Positions 8,665 to 19,183 are shown, counted from the first letter of the stretch. The stretch: DNA of 64,000 nt from Sinorhizobium fredii USDA 257 (GCF_000265205.3 NT_187151.1:91005-155004), one strand, 5' to 3'. A program made the numbers and translations. The notes: generated from the letters alone by a model not told the origin.

Positions 8665-9817
8665 GCTAGTGGATGGAATCTAACACTTGGTGCCCCCGTT
8701 TGACGGCAGCGATGATTTTGTCGGGATCGGCGGTCCAGGTGAAGGGCTTGGGTTGTTGGTTGTGCTCTGTAAGGAAGCGGTTGATGGCGGCCTGGAGGTC
8801 AACGACCGAATGAAAGACGCCGCGCTTGAGGCGACGCTTCGACAGTTTGGCGAAGAAGCCCTCGACGGCGTTGAGCCACGAGCAGGACGTCGGCGTGAAG
8901 TGGAAGGTAAAGCGCTGATGGCGGTCGAGCCAGGCGCGCACCTTGGGATGCTTGTGGGCGGCATAGTTGTCGAGGATGACGTGGATCGCCTTGTCGGCCG
9001 GCACTTGGGCGTTGATGGCGTTGAGAAAACGGATGAACTCCTGATGCCTGTGACGCTGCATGTTCCTGCCGATGACGGTGCCGTCGAGCACGTTGAGGGC
9101 GGCAAACAACGTGGTCGTGCCATGCCGCTTGTAGTCGTGGGTCATGGTGCCGAGCCGGCCCTTCTTCAGGGGCAGGCCGGGCTGGGTGCGGTCGAGCGCC
9201 TGGATCTGGCTCTTCTCGTCGACCGACAGCACGATGGCATGGGCCGGCGGGTCGACGTAGAGGCCGACAACGTCTTTGAGCTTGGCGACGAACTGCGGGT
9301 CGTTGGAGAGCTTGAAGGCCCGCCAGCGGTGGGGCTGGAGACCGTGCGCCTTCCAGATGCGGCGCACCGCGCTGGCGCTGACGCCCACCTCGGCCGCCAT
9401 CATGTCGGCAGTCCAGTGCGTCGTCTCGCCCGGCGGGTCGGCAAGCGAAAGCGCCACCACCTGCTCGCCGATCTCCGGCCCGAGCGGCGCAATGCGCGAG
9501 GGGCGCGTCTTGTCGCGCAAGAGACCCTCGAAGCCTTCCGTGGCGAAGCGCTCCTGCCAGCGCCACACGCAGGTCTTCGACTTGCCGGTCTGTCGCATGA
9601 TCTCGACGGTGCCGACGCCATCGGCACTCAGCAGGATGATCTCGGCGCGCCAGACGTGCTTCTGCGGCGCATTGCGATCACTGATGAGGGCTCTCAGGCG
9701 TTGGCGATCGGTCGGCGAAACGGTGAAGGCTCTTCCTGTGCGCATGCGCCACACTCGCATACGCACTCGCCAAAGGGAATCCCATACAGACTCTTATGTT
9801 AGGCGGATACCACTAGC
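8665..9817 (-). mobile_element. IS630-family insertion sequence
   Basis: The imperfect ends GCTAGTGGAT (8665) and GGCTAGTGGTAT (complement, to 9817) contain the TA dinucleotide expected of IS630 target sites. They enclose one intact transposase gene. Confidence 0.75.
8666..9745 (-). CDS. IS630-family transposase
   Basis: About 359 residues from MRTGRAFTVSPTDRQRLRAL (an in-frame start 21 bases upstream is possible). The N-terminal helix-turn-helix (VEIMRQTGKSKTCVWRWQERF) is followed by the IS630/Tc1-mariner DDE core: IVLSVDEKSQIQALDR (D), IHVILDNYAAHKHP (D) and SCSWLNAVEGFFAKL (E). Full length with no interruptions, so potentially active. The opposite strand also carries a long open frame (8687-9802), which is only a GC-rich shadow. 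Confidence 0.9.
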   Translation of the reverse strand: MRTGRAFTVSPTDRQRLRALISDRNAPQKHVWRAEIILLSADGVGTVEIMRQTGKSKTCVWRWQERFATEGFEGLLRDKTRPSRIAPLGPEIGEQVVALSLADPPGETTHWTADMMAAEVGVSASAVRRIWKAHGLQPHRWRAFKLSNDPQFVAKLKDVVGLYVDPPAHAIVLSVDEKSQIQALDRTQPGLPLKKGRLGTMTHDYKRHGTTTLFAALNVLDGTVIGRNMQRHRHQEFIRFLNAINAQVPADKAIHVILDNYAAHKHPKVRAWLDRHQRFTFHFTPTSCSWLNAVEGFFAKLSKRRLKRGVFHSVVDLQAAINRFLTEHNQQPKPFTWTADPDKIIAAVKRGHQVLDSIH

Positions 9818-9856
9818 CATGATAGTCATAAGAGCTTTGTTACCGCTACAATCGCA

Positions 9857-10273
9857 TTAATTCGGTCGCGAACGTAACCGCAATTGTTCGAGCAATAACG
9901 TTAATTGGTTTTCGAGTTCTCGAAGAGAACGTTCCGTTGCTATAAAGTGAACCTCGGCGCCCGCTACGGTTGAAATTGATAACATTCCCGAATTGGAGCC
10001 ATCGGCGGCCAGACCAGCTCTGACGCTGAATCCGGCTGCAGCAAAGGGCTTGAACTTTCTTTCCTCCTTCCCCGTTCTCGTAGCGATTTGATGTTGGAGC
10101 TGTCCGCATGCGGCCATGAACGAAGCAGCTATTCTGCTGCCCATTTCTGGACCGAATGCTACTGTGGTTGTTTCCCCTTGATCAGCAATCAAACTGACAA
10201 ATGCTAGTTGATCATCCGCGGTCGTTCCTATTCCGTTTACGTCTGTTATCAATATTGCGTCGATCTCGACCAT
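9857..10273 (-). CDS. Hypothetical protein
   Basis: 138 residues starting MVEIDAILITDVNGIGTTAD, with AGAGG 5 bases before the ATG. The reading frame extends upstream to 10348, but the Shine-Dalgarno favours 10273. No known domain was recognised. The first half looks like beta strands (FVSLIADQGETTTVAFGPEM); a C-terminal amphipathic Leu-rich helix (RSLRELENQLTLLLEQLRLR) could mediate oligomerisation. No membrane segment. It lies immediately beside the IS630 element and upstream (in transcription order) of nothing recognisable. Confidence 0.45.
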   Translation of the reverse strand: MVEIDAILITDVNGIGTTADDQLAFVSLIADQGETTTVAFGPEMGSRIAASFMAACGQLQHQIATRTGKEERKFKPFAAAGFSVRAGLAADGSNSGMLSISTVAGAEVHFIATERSLRELENQLTLLLEQLRLRSRPN

Positions 10274-10439
10274 CTTACCTCTTCCCAGAAGCCACGCTAC
10301 CCGATAAAATACCTTCGAGTCAGATGTACTTAGCGCCGACCAGCCCATTGTTGGTTTTGGGGCCGAATTGGAGTTGCGCCTGATACGACAGGAAGCCGTC
10401 GCTTTTACACACGCCTGACTTCGTCAGGCACCATGGCAC

Positions 10440-11468
10440 TCAGCCAACTCGATCCATTAGTTCCGATTGAATGGTCATTGCGGTATACAGCGAAGCATCC
10501 AAAGGCAAATCTCCAAACGCGACCTGACAAAGGAGATAGTTAGCACCTGCTTCGTCGACTTGATCAAGCAGAGCCCGTCGCACGACAGGCGCCGTTCCTA
10601 CGACGCACAATTCACTTTCGATTGCTGCATCGAAGGTCAGAGGCAGATTTGGCGGAACTGGAATTGCATGGAGGTCGTACAGGAATTTGAAGTTATTCAG
10701 CCATCGTTCGAAGGCAGGAGCCGCAAGCGAGTATGCATGTTCTGCAGATTGCCCGACGACAATCATGCGGAGCAGTCCGAGAAATGACGCGTTGCAGTTC
10801 GCGCCAGAACTGAGTCCTTCCTCGGAACGGAAGGCATCAGTAATCCTGCGAACAAGCGAGGCGGGTCCCACACATGCGACATTTGCGCCGTTTGTAGCGG
10901 CCCAGCGTGCAGACTCAGGTCGGTTGGTGGCGATCCAAGTCGGCGGGTGCGGGCGTTGATGAGGCCTCAGGATCAAGGGGACATTGTTTAGTTCAAAGTG
11001 GTCGCCGCGGTAGGAAAGATTGCCGCCCCTCATCGCCTCCATCAGGATTTCGCTGGCTTCGAAATAGCGTCCAGCCACCGCGTCCGGATCGATCCCGAAG
11101 TAACCTAGCTCGATCGGAAGAGAGCCGCGCCCTATGCCCAACTCGGCCCTACCGCCGCTCAAATGGTCAAGCATGCAGATCTCCTCAAACGCACGCAGCG
11201 GATGAGAAAGGCTAAGCAGCATGACAAGCGGGCCAAGACGAAGTTGACGGGTGCGCTGCGCGACGCTCGATAGGAACAGATTCGGCGATGGGCTTCTCCC
11301 ATGCGGCGAAAAATGGTGCTCCGCTAGGTGGTAAGCGTAAAAGCCGAGACGATCACATGCTTCCGTTAGCGTGAGGCGGTCTGCGTATTGCCGTGCCATG
11401 GCGTTACCGTCCTCGTCCAAATGGTCGAATATGCCGAAAGCTAGCTTTGAAGGAAGGATTTTTCTCAT
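10440..11468 (-). CDS. Luciferase-like flavin-dependent monooxygenase
   Basis: 342 residues starting MRKILPSKLAFGIFDHLDED. It shows the bacterial-luciferase TIM-barrel hallmarks: YAYHLAEHHFSPHGRSPSPN near residues 44-63, RLGPLVMLLSLSHPLRAFEE, the flavin-binding block LDHLSGGRAELGIGRGS around 102-118, and the late PTWIATNRPESARWAA. The family uses reduced flavin (usually FMNH2) and O2; the substrate is unknown. By position it corresponds to the y4wF-type gene I recall from pNGR234a. It lies downstream of a HisC-like aminotransferase on the same strand, 298 bases away. Cytoplasmic. Confidence 0.85.
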   Translation of the reverse strand: MRKILPSKLAFGIFDHLDEDGNAMARQYADRLTLTEACDRLGFYAYHLAEHHFSPHGRSPSPNLFLSSVAQRTRQLRLGPLVMLLSLSHPLRAFEEICMLDHLSGGRAELGIGRGSLPIELGYFGIDPDAVAGRYFEASEILMEAMRGGNLSYRGDHFELNNVPLILRPHQRPHPPTWIATNRPESARWAATNGANVACVGPASLVRRITDAFRSEEGLSSGANCNASFLGLLRMIVVGQSAEHAYSLAAPAFERWLNNFKFLYDLHAIPVPPNLPLTFDAAIESELCVVGTAPVVRRALLDQVDEAGANYLLCQVAFGDLPLDASLYTAMTIQSELMDRVG

Positions 11469-11766
11469 TTAACGTCTCACTTTACCCTGGTAGCCCCGGA
11501 CTTCAATTCGAGCGAAATGAGACCTGGGGGCTTTATTTGGCCGAACATCGCTATTCACGGTGAGCCTGCCCTTGCAACGGTGGCGGAAGCCAAATCGTTA
11601 AGCCGCCGACGGCACACATCCCTGCGTGCTCGGCTATTGCTCAACAGTTTTTCAGTGCACCTACCGGCAGATGTTTCCGTCCCAGCGACCTTGTGTTGTG
11701 GAGCACGCCTTTAGACACATGCAGGCGCCAGGCTATGAACTCAGCTTCCTCACGGGCGTGGCGTAG

Positions 11767-12966
11767 TTAGCGCTGTGGGAGACCAGTCTTCCGGTCGTCG
11801 CTCTCTTTCCTGTCGCCACTGTCTTTTCCTACGTGCAAAAGAGCCGAGCCTGAAGCGGCTATACGTCCCATCATCGAGATTGTCTGAGCTCCCGAAATGT
11901 CCTCGACAGCCGCAAGAAACGCATCCATTTGTGGTTTCGTCCCGATGCTGACGCGAATGCAATCTTCCAGACCTTCATCGGGAAGAACGGCCACGAGTAT
12001 CTTTTTCCGTTTCAAGCAGGCGTGCCACCAAACGCCGTCTCGTCCTGCAGGCACCCGCGCCAGCAAAAAGTTTGCATGGGAGGGCGTTACAGAGAACCCA
12101 AGTCGCGACAGCGCCCCCCTCACCCGCTCTCTCTCATGCCTGATATGGCGGTGGTTCTCATTATAGGTGGCGCGGTGGGCCAGGATGCTGACGCCAACCG
12201 CATGGCCGATCACATTCATATTGAACATGTTCTGGATATTGCGCAGCCTCCCTATCACCTCAGGATGACCGAAGCCGAAGCCGACGCGAATGCCGGCCGC
12301 AGCATAGCTCTTCGAAAACGTTCTTAAGAGCAGAAGATTCGAATAGCGGCTAACGAGGCGCAGAGCGCTGTCGGGAGCGAAGTCCACGTAGGCCTCATCG
12401 AGTACCACCAACTGGTCAGATAGTGCGACGAGGCTTTCAATATCAGCAATCGGGACAAATGTTCCTGTCGGGTTGTTCGGATTAGCCAGCAGGATGAACT
12501 TTGCCTGCTTTGCAGGACCGAAGAGCAATTCGTGTATCGGCAACAAGGAAGACTCGCCCCATTTTATTTCAAGTAATCGAGCACCTTGCAATTGGGCGAG
12601 CTTGCGGTTGTATGCAAAGCCGGGCGACAGCATCGCGACACTGTCACCCGGACCAAGGAATGCTTTATATATGAGCGAAAGAAGTTCGGACGAACCGTTA
12701 CCGGCGATCACCTGATCCGCGGAAAGATCATAGGATGCAGCGGCGGCTTCCCGCAAACTGATGTTGTCATCCTCTGGATATAAATACTGCCGCTCGAGAG
12801 CAGCAACTGCGCTCTGCATTACCGCTTTTGGCAACGCAAATGGATTCTCGTTTGTATCGAGTTTGACATAGCCGGCGTCGGATGCCTGACTGGACGGCAG
12901 AGAATTTAGCTGTCTGTACACTTCCGTAAGAGACGAAAGTACGCGCTGCAGCTTTGCATCAGACAT
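11767..12966 (-). CDS. HisC-like PLP-dependent aminotransferase
   Basis: 399 residues from the ATG at 12966 (MSDAKLQRVLSSLTEVYRQL), preceded by GGAGAG at 4 bases; the ATG 12 bases upstream is less well placed. It is a fold-type I class II aminotransferase of the histidinol-phosphate type: VKLDTNENPFALP, ILLANPNNPTGTFVP, VVLDEAYVDFAPDS and the PLP lysine in RTFSKSYAAAGIRVGFGF. The real substrate may not be histidinol phosphate, because an isolated copy on a symbiosis replicon is likely specialised. A C-terminal tail of about 40 residues after the domain (ISMMGRIAASGSALLHVGK...) is longer than usual and hydrophilic. Confidence 0.85.
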   Translation of the reverse strand: MSDAKLQRVLSSLTEVYRQLNSLPSSQASDAGYVKLDTNENPFALPKAVMQSAVAALERQYLYPEDDNISLREAAAASYDLSADQVIAGNGSSELLSLIYKAFLGPGDSVAMLSPGFAYNRKLAQLQGARLLEIKWGESSLLPIHELLFGPAKQAKFILLANPNNPTGTFVPIADIESLVALSDQLVVLDEAYVDFAPDSALRLVSRYSNLLLLRTFSKSYAAAGIRVGFGFGHPEVIGRLRNIQNMFNMNVIGHAVGVSILAHRATYNENHRHIRHERERVRGALSRLGFSVTPSHANFLLARVPAGRDGVWWHACLKRKKILVAVLPDEGLEDCIRVSIGTKPQMDAFLAAVEDISGAQTISMMGRIAASGSALLHVGKDSGDRKESDDRKTGLPQR

Positions 12967-13159
12967 AGTTCTCTCCATTCAATTCGCAGAGGATAGTCGC
13001 TTTGTCCGACAGTCAACGCGAGTTGGGCTAACAGTGCCGCGCATTCACTGACTCCAACTTGATGAGCGTTCTTCTATTTCGCCCGCATCTATTCAGTAAA
13101 ATCGTTTGTTTTCATCGCAGCTATTGATGATATGAATTTAACGCTTTATCGACTTTTGA

Positions 13160-13345
13160 TTACTCATCTTCGTCAGTCCGATACCGCCGCTGGCCTCGGC
13201 CGGTCACCTCGATCCATTTCATGCCTGGTTCACCCATGCCTTCAAAAATGGCGTCTGTGATCTCCAACCCGTTCCGTTCCGCGCCTGCCGATGAAGAATA
13301 CTCGCGGCCTCGGTCAGCAAAAGGCGGAGTATTCGTCGCTCTCAT
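13160..13345 (-). CDS. Small hypothetical protein
   Basis: A 61-residue frame (MRATNTPPFADRGREYSSSA ... KWIEVTGRGQRRYRTDEDE) just downstream of the MFS gene on the same strand. The C-terminal WIEVTGRGQRRYRTDEDE looks like a genuine protein end, but there is no clear Shine-Dalgarno and no known family. It may be a relic. Low confidence. Confidence 0.3.
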   Translation of the reverse strand: MRATNTPPFADRGREYSSSAGAERNGLEITDAIFEGMGEPGMKWIEVTGRGQRRYRTDEDE

Positions 13346-13396
13346 GACAAAACGCTAAAATCTCTCAAGGTGCGATAAAGCAGGCGGTGATTTCTT

Positions 13397-14530
13397 CTAT
13401 TGCTTGAGCACTGGAGCCAATACTGCCACCAAGGCTGCGAATAGTCCGACGATAAAAAAGCATAAACGCATTGTGGTTGCCTCGGCGAGGAGTCCAATTG
13501 CAAAGGGCCCCAACGTCATTGCGCCATATGCGAAGATTGCAACGGACGCGATGGCTTTCCCCGCCGGCACTACAAGATCGGCTGCTGCCCGACTGAAAGC
13601 CAATGGTAGGACGGCCGCATAGCCGACCCCCATCAGCACGAAGCCCGCCACGACTAACGGCAAGGTTTCACCGAGGACGATCAACAAAATGCCAAAGACA
13701 GCCGAGAAACCGCTTATGCGTGCAACAGTGGCTGATCCCCATCGCGTAACCAGAGAATCCGCCTTAAGCCTCATCATCACCATGGCCGCAGAAAAGCCCA
13801 TGTACCCCAAGGCGGCGTCCGATTCTTCGGTCCCGACTACATCATGCAAATATACAGCACTCCAGTCGAGAGCTGTACCCTCTCCTAGTCCAGAGGCGAG
13901 AGCAATGAGCCCCACAAGAAAAAGGCCACTGTTAGGTAACACCAATCCCACTGCACCACTTTCATGCGTTCGGATGGTTGATTGCCAATCGAGCAGAAGG
14001 AAGGGTCCGAGCAACCCGCCGATCGTCACGGCCGTAACAAGAAAATGGACGTACACTGGGGTCTGAAAGACTGTAGCAATGTAACCGCCTGCTGCGCCGA
14101 GAACGGCCCCCACACTCCACATGGCGTGAAACGACGACATCACTGGCCGTCCCATGTGTTTCTCCACTTCGCTCGCCCAACTATTCACCGCTACGTCCAT
14201 CGAGCCATGACACATGCCAAAGAGAAATAGGGCGATCGCCAGCAGCGGTATTGTGGGCGCAAGCCCTAGAGCGGCAATCGAAACCAGGAACGGGATCGCG
14301 ATCATTCGGGCGACCCGCACTGCACCCAAGCTATCGGACAGCCTTCCGGTAATGGGGAACGAAATTAATGCGCCCAACCCTAAAAGCAACAGCAAAACCC
14401 CAAAGCTCGCTTTGGCAACGTGAAAGTGACCCATCACGGCGGGAACGCGAGAAGCCCAGGTCCCGAGGAGGATCCCGTTCAACAGAAAGCCTGCAGCGAC
14501 ACCGCGCCAGGGAGTAAGCAACCTACGCAT
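13397..14530 (-). CDS. MFS transporter
   Basis: 377 residues starting MRRLLTPWRGVAAGFLLNGI; GGAGAAGAA precedes the ATG. About 12 hydrophobic segments are visible, with the MFS loop 2-3 motif G.LSDSLGAVRVAR (residues about 61-74), a conserved GMCHGSMDVAVNSWASEVEK in TM4/5 and WSVGAVLGAAGGYIA. The NXW/VNSWA block resembles the YbjJ/fucose-permease-like subgroup. Substrate unknown; an inner-membrane exporter or permease. It corresponds by position to the y4wD-type gene remembered from pNGR234a. Minus-strand neighbours are the aminotransferase and luciferase-like genes, so it could move their product, but gaps of about 400 bases argue against a tight operon. Confidence 0.85.
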   Translation of the reverse strand: MRRLLTPWRGVAAGFLLNGILLGTWASRVPAVMGHFHVAKASFGVLLLLLGLGALISFPITGRLSDSLGAVRVARMIAIPFLVSIAALGLAPTIPLLAIALFLFGMCHGSMDVAVNSWASEVEKHMGRPVMSSFHAMWSVGAVLGAAGGYIATVFQTPVYVHFLVTAVTIGGLLGPFLLLDWQSTIRTHESGAVGLVLPNSGLFLVGLIALASGLGEGTALDWSAVYLHDVVGTEESDAALGYMGFSAAMVMMRLKADSLVTRWGSATVARISGFSAVFGILLIVLGETLPLVVAGFVLMGVGYAAVLPLAFSRAAADLVVPAGKAIASVAIFAYGAMTLGPFAIGLLAEATTMRLCFFIVGLFAALVAVLAPVLKQ

Positions 14531-15266
14531 TTCTTCTCCAACATCCCGTAGCTTCTGACGTCGATTGATTGTCCGGTCGTATTCCGGCGCTTGCGTAGCG
14601 GACCCTGAGAACTCAGGTCAGCGCTCGCCCATTCCGCGGCAGGCTACAAATGAAAAGATCTCGATCTCCCGTTCTGAGGTCTCAGAATAGGAAATCCGGG
14701 CCGGCTGGACTCTTCTTTTCCGCCCTGACCGGTGAAACCGGTGTAGAAAGCATCGCTCGCTTCAAGTCGGATCGTGGTCGGCGACTAAAGCTGCGCTCAA
14801 GCTAGCACGAATGAACTACAGATGAATTGATTGAGATCATAGACAGGTTTGCGCAAAAAACCACGTTCAATGGCTTTTCAGTGTGGTGAGTCCCGGAGCG
14901 ATTTTGCCTATAACGCTACTCGGCAATTGCAAATATCGGCCGCCACAATAGACCAACGAACGGCCGTTGCCCTTGCAAATGTCGACAAAACGGCCGAGCA
15001 TATTCGCATGGGCGTGTCGTTCTATGACATCCTCAAGCTCGCAGTCGATGGTCGCCGCAGCATCCCGAAGGACGGGCGCGGCGCTCAGCCCGCCAAGATT
15101 CGGAGAATTGATCGGCGAGTATCGCCTTGGTATTTCAGGACGTTTAAAGGGTGAAGGGCCGTACGAGAGTATCGGACAGACTGGTGACTCATTTCCCAGT
15201 GCGGTGGTGCTTGTCTGACTTTATAGAGACACTCTGTCTCCACACAGAAGCGGCCCCATCCATACA
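14531..15266. other. Intergenic stretch, no supported gene
   Basis: A plus-strand frame at 14873-15154 (MAFQCGESRSDFAYNATRQL...) is open for about 94 codons but shows no start signal and no family I recognise. A sequence close to an FNR/FixK box (TTGAT-N4-ATCAT, 14827-14840) lies just before it, too near for normal promoter use. Confidence 0.35.
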
Positions 15267-15698
15267 TCACCGCTCGTGTGCGCCCAAAGACTTGACCAGC
15301 ATCACGATTCGGCGGCGCAGACGATAGTCGCCCACGCGAGAAAAGGCCCTGATGAGCTCGATCCCTTCCTTGCTTACAACGAATTCAACGACTTCGGGTG
15401 GGATGTTAATCTGATTTGAAGCGGACCGCTCCTCCGACCGGATTTTATTAAGCGTATCCTCAAAGAAGTAGGAAGGCTCCACTTTCAGAGCCTTCGAAAT
15501 CTGCTGAAGCCGACCCGCACCGACGCGGTTCACGCCCTTTTCGTATTTTTGAACCTGTTGAAACGTCACCCCGATAGCTTCGCCGAGAGTCGTTTGGGAC
15601 ATGTTCTGCCACTCACGCCTCTGGCGGATTCGTTGACCGACATGGGCATCCACAGCGTTTGGCTTACGTCTTGTTTGTTCAGAGTTAGTACTCAGCAC
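15267..15698 (-). CDS. XRE-family transcriptional regulator
   Basis: 143 residues beginning at a GTG (15698) preceded by GAGGAG at 6 bases; no better ATG is available. The helix-turn-helix spans residues about 20-75 (GQRIRQRREWQNMSQTTLGE, IGVTFQQVQKYEKGVNRVGA), a Cro/C1-type domain like those of other rhizobial regulators with the RQRR...MSQ..LG...G.T.QQ.QKYE..GVNR pattern. The C-terminal part (EVVEFVVSKEGIELIRAFSRV) is typical of this alphaproteobacterial group. Targets unknown. It sits alone between the MFS gene and the peptidase pair. Confidence 0.85.
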   Translation of the reverse strand: MLSTNSEQTRRKPNAVDAHVGQRIRQRREWQNMSQTTLGEAIGVTFQQVQKYEKGVNRVGAGRLQQISKALKVEPSYFFEDTLNKIRSEERSASNQINIPPEVVEFVVSKEGIELIRAFSRVGDYRLRRRIVMLVKSLGAHER

Positions 15699-16180
15699 AT
15701 TCGTCTCCTCAATTTCGGCTATCTTAGTTCTTCGGGAGATATGATATGAGCTCCACCTCCCGCACATACACTCCTTTAACATACCTCAACTGAAAGTCAG
15801 AAACTCAATTGAGACATCTGGAGTCTTCGGCGGCCACCCTAAGCACATTCAGATTATGCTTCAAGTGTGAAGCCTTAGCGGTGGTGCTGATGCGCTTTCG
15901 TGAGTAACGCGAGAACCGCTGCTGCAGGGTCAAGCAGTCTCGTTGCCAGCAGGTCACCAGCATCGCAGGAGCAGTCGTGCTAGAGAGCATTCGCCTGTTT
16001 GCGCCGAGACACCACATTCTCTCCTGCCGTCGGGCGGAGGGAGGCTGCGATGCGGGACCTCCCTTGCTGCTTCAGGAGTCGCATAGAGCCTGGAATCGAA
16101 CATCTGGTGACCGCGAGAGGTGATCTTGACTACCCCCATCCCAAGGTAGGACGCTGCCAGCCTAGCTTTCCTTTGGACGG
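15699..16180. other. Intergenic stretch, nothing recognised
   Basis: No frame with a start signal or motif. Short frames on both strands look like chance. Possibly decayed sequence. Confidence 0.35.
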
Positions 16181-17524
16181 TCATCGGTTCGTTCCCTTGA
16201 GGGACGGTCCAACAGTCATTACGGTGGGGTCGGCGGAGAGCAGCCGTTTCGCGACTGCCCGTACGTCCTCCACGGTGACGGCCTGGATCAGTTGTTTGCG
16301 ACGCTCGACGTAGTCGATGCCGCGATCTTCGAGTTGGATTTGGACCAATGTTTGGGCGACCGCACTAGATGAGTTCAGATTTTCGATCGCATAACCGCCG
16401 ATGAGCTTTTTCTTTGCCGCAGTGAGCTCGTCCTCACTGACGCCCTCCTCTGACATTCGCCTGACCTCGGCTCGGATGAGGGAGAGCGTCTCTGCGGCCC
16501 GATCCGGGCGGGTTCCCGTGCCGATGACGAGCGCCGAAGCATGGTCGATGTTCTCCAAGGTTGAGTAAATGCCGTAAGCGAGGCCCCGCTTCTCGCGCAC
16601 CTCATTCCAGAGCCTGGATGTGAACGCGCCTCCGCCAAGGATTTGGTTCATGAGATTGGCTGCAAAGAACTGCGGGTCCTTTCGGGGGATTCCCGGGTAA
16701 GCTAGGCTCAGTTGGGTCTGAGGTAAGTCATACGCGACGCGAATGGCGCGCCCCAGCTTAGGCACTGCGTCAACGACCGGCGTTAGGGAGGGGCCAGCAG
16801 GCAATCCGCCGAATATTCGATCCAGATCACGCTTGAGTGTGCCGGGATCGATCGCTCCCACCACGGCAATGGTAAGGTTGCCGCGCGCGAAAATCCGCTC
16901 ATGAACCGCCTTCAGATCGGAGGTAGTGACAGCGGCAAGTGTTTGCACGGTGCCCTCCTCCCGACGCGAATACGGATGATCACCATAGATCGCCCTCATC
17001 CATGCGAACTGTGCGGCCGTCTCCGGATCCTTGGCTCTTGCCAGGATGCTGGAGACGATTTGGGCACGAAGGCGGTCCACCGGCTGTTGGTCGAAGCGCG
17101 GCTGCTCGATTGCCAGCCGGAGAAGTTGGAAAGCCTCATCCTTTCGCGCCGCAAGCACCCGCATATAGCCGTAGACTGCATCGGGCCCCGCCTCAAAGAG
17201 CATCTCGGCGCCAGCATCGTCCAGCCGCTCCTGAAAGGCATCGCTGTCAAGATTTCCGGCCCCTTCGTCCAACAGCTCTGTGATCAGATTCACAATGCCT
17301 TCCTTCCCAGATGGATCCTGCGTCCTGCCGCCCCGAAATGCGAAGCGGGTGGTGACGATCGGTAGCGAATAGTCCTGCACCAGCCACGCCTTTATCCCGC
17401 TCGATGTCTCGACCTCCTCTATGGCCATGCCCGCAAGCGCTGGACACGCGGCAAGGCCCAGCAATATGCATGCCACGACGAGTGAGGGCTTGGCCCCGAT
17501 GCGCAGTCGGCTGAACGATATCAT
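16181..17524 (-). CDS. M16-family peptidase homologue lacking the zinc motif
   Basis: 447 residues with an N-terminal signal peptide ([18 protein letters not shown]), so probably periplasmic. The two-lobed M16 fold is recognisable ([68 protein letters not shown]). The catalytic HXXEH is absent at the expected place: it reads NLITE rather than HFLEH. It is therefore the non-catalytic partner of the upstream peptidase, as in other bacterial M16 heterodimers. The start ATG overlaps the end of the upstream gene by 4 bases, implying translational coupling. It corresponds to y4wB on pNGR234a as I recall. Confidence 0.88.
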   Translation of the reverse strand: MISFSRLRIGAKPSLVVACILLGLAACPALAGMAIEEVETSSGIKAWLVQDYSLPIVTTRFAFRGGRTQDPSGKEGIVNLITELLDEGAGNLDSDAFQERLDDAGAEMLFEAGPDAVYGYMRVLAARKDEAFQLLRLAIEQPRFDQQPVDRLRAQIVSSILARAKDPETAAQFAWMRAIYGDHPYSRREEGTVQTLAAVTTSDLKAVHERIFARGNLTIAVVGAIDPGTLKRDLDRIFGGLPAGPSLTPVVDAVPKLGRAIRVAYDLPQTQLSLAYPGIPRKDPQFFAANLMNQILGGGAFTSRLWNEVREKRGLAYGIYSTLENIDHASALVIGTGTRPDRAAETLSLIRAEVRRMSEEGVSEDELTAAKKKLIGGYAIENLNSSSAVAQTLVQIQLEDRGIDYVERRKQLIQAVTVEDVRAVAKRLLSADPTVMTVGPSLKGTNR

Positions 17525-19059
17525 CGGCTTTTATCTCCTGAGGTAGCGCTTTCGCGGGGCAGCAGATACCCCGCTACGGACCGGTCGGGACTGAGGTATT
17601 TCCTGGCAGCCGCTTGCACCTCTGCCGCCTTTACGGCGCGGATCCTAAGTGGCCACGCCTCTACGTCGTGTGCAGTATCGCCTGTCGCAAGCGCCGCCCC
17701 ATAAATGCCGGCCATTCCCGACTGGCTGTCGCGCGCGAAGATTATCGAGCGCACGAAGCGGTTTTTGGCCTTCTCGAGCTCGACATCCGTAATGCCGAAC
17801 TCGATGATCTTCCGAATTTCAGCGTCTATCGCATCCTCCACCTCCTCAATCTTCGCCTCGCCGCGCGGCGAGCCAAAAACCGTGAAGCTCGACGGATCGA
17901 GCGACCTTCCGTTGAAATAGGCCCCGCCAGATGAGGCTATTGCCTGTTTGACTACCAGCTCCTGATAGATCCGGCTGCGCGTTCCCCCGCCGAGAATCTC
18001 CGACAGGATATCGAGGGCTTCCGCTTCGCCCTGCTCAGCTGTTCCGTAGGACGTCGTTACCCAGGATTTTTGGAAGCTCGGCACCGTGACGCGCGGGTCG
18101 GTGAGCGCGACGATACGTTTAGTGTTCTGCTCCGGCTCCTGCGGCCTCACCCGCGCCGGCAGATCCGGACCGCGAGGCAGGGTCCCGAAGGTCTCGTCCG
18201 CTAGCCGCCGCACCCTGCCGGCGTCCACGTCGCCTGCCACGACCAGAATGGCATTGTTGGGGGCATAGTAGCGGTCGTAGAACTTTAGTGCGTCTTCGCG
18301 ATTAAGCTGTTCCATTTCATGCATCCAGCCGATCGTCGGGATGCGGTAAGGGTGGTTCTGATACAAGGTCGCCTGCATCTCCTCCTCAAGTAGCTGCTCC
18401 GGACTGTTCTCGACGCGCCAGCGTCGCTCCTCAAGAATGACATCGCGTTCGGGTACGATCACCGCATCGGTGAGAACGAGATGGCGCATCCGGTCAGCTT
18501 CGAATTCCATTATTGTTTTGAGCGACTCTGGCGTGACCGTCTGATGGTAGGCGGTGTAGTCGGAACCCGTGAAGGCGTTCTCCTCACCGCCGATCTCCGC
18601 GATCTTTGCGCTAAACTCTCCGGACGGATGCTTCTTCGTTCCCTTGAACATCAGATGCTCCAGGAAATGAGCAATGCCGGATTTGCCGGGTGGCTCGTCG
18701 GCATTGCCGACCTTATACCAGATCATCTGCGTGACGATCGGCGCCCGGTGATCAGGTATGACGACTACCTCCATGCCGTTGCCCAGCATGAAATTTGCAA
18801 CCTCGGCTTCGCGAAGGGGGCTCTCGTCGGCCGCCATTGCTGAGGTCATCAGAAATTGCAGTGCGACCATACATAGGACAAATGCACAGATACGCGAACA
18901 CACTCCATCATGGCTCGTCGACCGCTGTGGCAAATGCGACCGTGCAGTGCCAGCTCGACCATCGCTTGGCGAGTACCACCTCTTCCTTCTTCTCCAAGGT
19001 TCTGCAGTAGGGTGGCCGGGCGCGGGCCCCGACCCCGGCATAAAGAACGGTTCTGACAT
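17521..19059 (-). CDS. M16-family zinc peptidase (PqqF/processing-peptidase-like)
   Basis: 512 residues from ATG 19059. Its hydrophobic export signal ([20 protein letters not shown]) begins about 55 residues in, so either the N-terminus is unusually long or the true start is a later GTG; the sigma54 promoter 47-62 bases upstream is compatible with 19059. The active-site motif HFLEH (within [15 protein letters not shown]) plus the downstream Glu ([10 protein letters not shown]) define a catalytic M16 metallopeptidase. The C-terminal lobe has the R/Y pair region ([18 protein letters not shown]). Together with the inactive partner it should form a periplasmic peptidase cleaving short peptides or a precursor. 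Expression is predicted to be NifA-dependent. Confidence 0.88.
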   Translation of the reverse strand: MSEPFFMPGSGPAPGHPTAEPWRRRKRWYSPSDGRAGTARSHLPQRSTSHDGVCSRICAFVLCMVALQFLMTSAMAADESPLREAEVANFMLGNGMEVVVIPDHRAPIVTQMIWYKVGNADEPPGKSGIAHFLEHLMFKGTKKHPSGEFSAKIAEIGGEENAFTGSDYTAYHQTVTPESLKTIMEFEADRMRHLVLTDAVIVPERDVILEERRWRVENSPEQLLEEEMQATLYQNHPYRIPTIGWMHEMEQLNREDALKFYDRYYAPNNAILVVAGDVDAGRVRRLADETFGTLPRGPDLPARVRPQEPEQNTKRIVALTDPRVTVPSFQKSWVTTSYGTAEQGEAEALDILSEILGGGTRSRIYQELVVKQAIASSGGAYFNGRSLDPSSFTVFGSPRGEAKIEEVEDAIDAEIRKIIEFGITDVELEKAKNRFVRSIIFARDSQSGMAGIYGAALATGDTAHDVEAWPLRIRAVKAAEVQAAARKYLSPDRSVAGYLLPRESATSGDKSR

Positions 19060-19105
19060 TTCGACATTCTTCGCACAATTCTCGTCGACGCTGGCACGTC
19101 AGCAG

Positions 19106-19121
19106 AGCAAAATACGTGCCA
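19106..19121 (-). promoter_or_regulatory. Sigma54 -24/-12 promoter for the M16 peptidase pair
   Basis: The minus strand reads TGGCACGTATTTTGCT, a perfect match to TGGCACG-N4-TTGCW. It lies 47 bases before the peptidase ATG and 63 bases downstream of a NifA site. Confidence 0.85.
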
Positions 19122-19183
19122 CGGAAAAACCGTTTAGATTCAAGCACCTTTGGATCGAACTAGCTATGTCAGCATTCTAACAT

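Noticed and set aside
8687..9802. 371-codon plus-strand frame opposite the IS630 transposase
   Set aside because: The minus strand has all DDE motifs of IS630; the plus frame has no family motif.
14827..14840. TTGAT-N4-ATCAT resembling an FNR/FixK box
   Set aside because: One mismatch, and no believable gene starts at a usable distance downstream.
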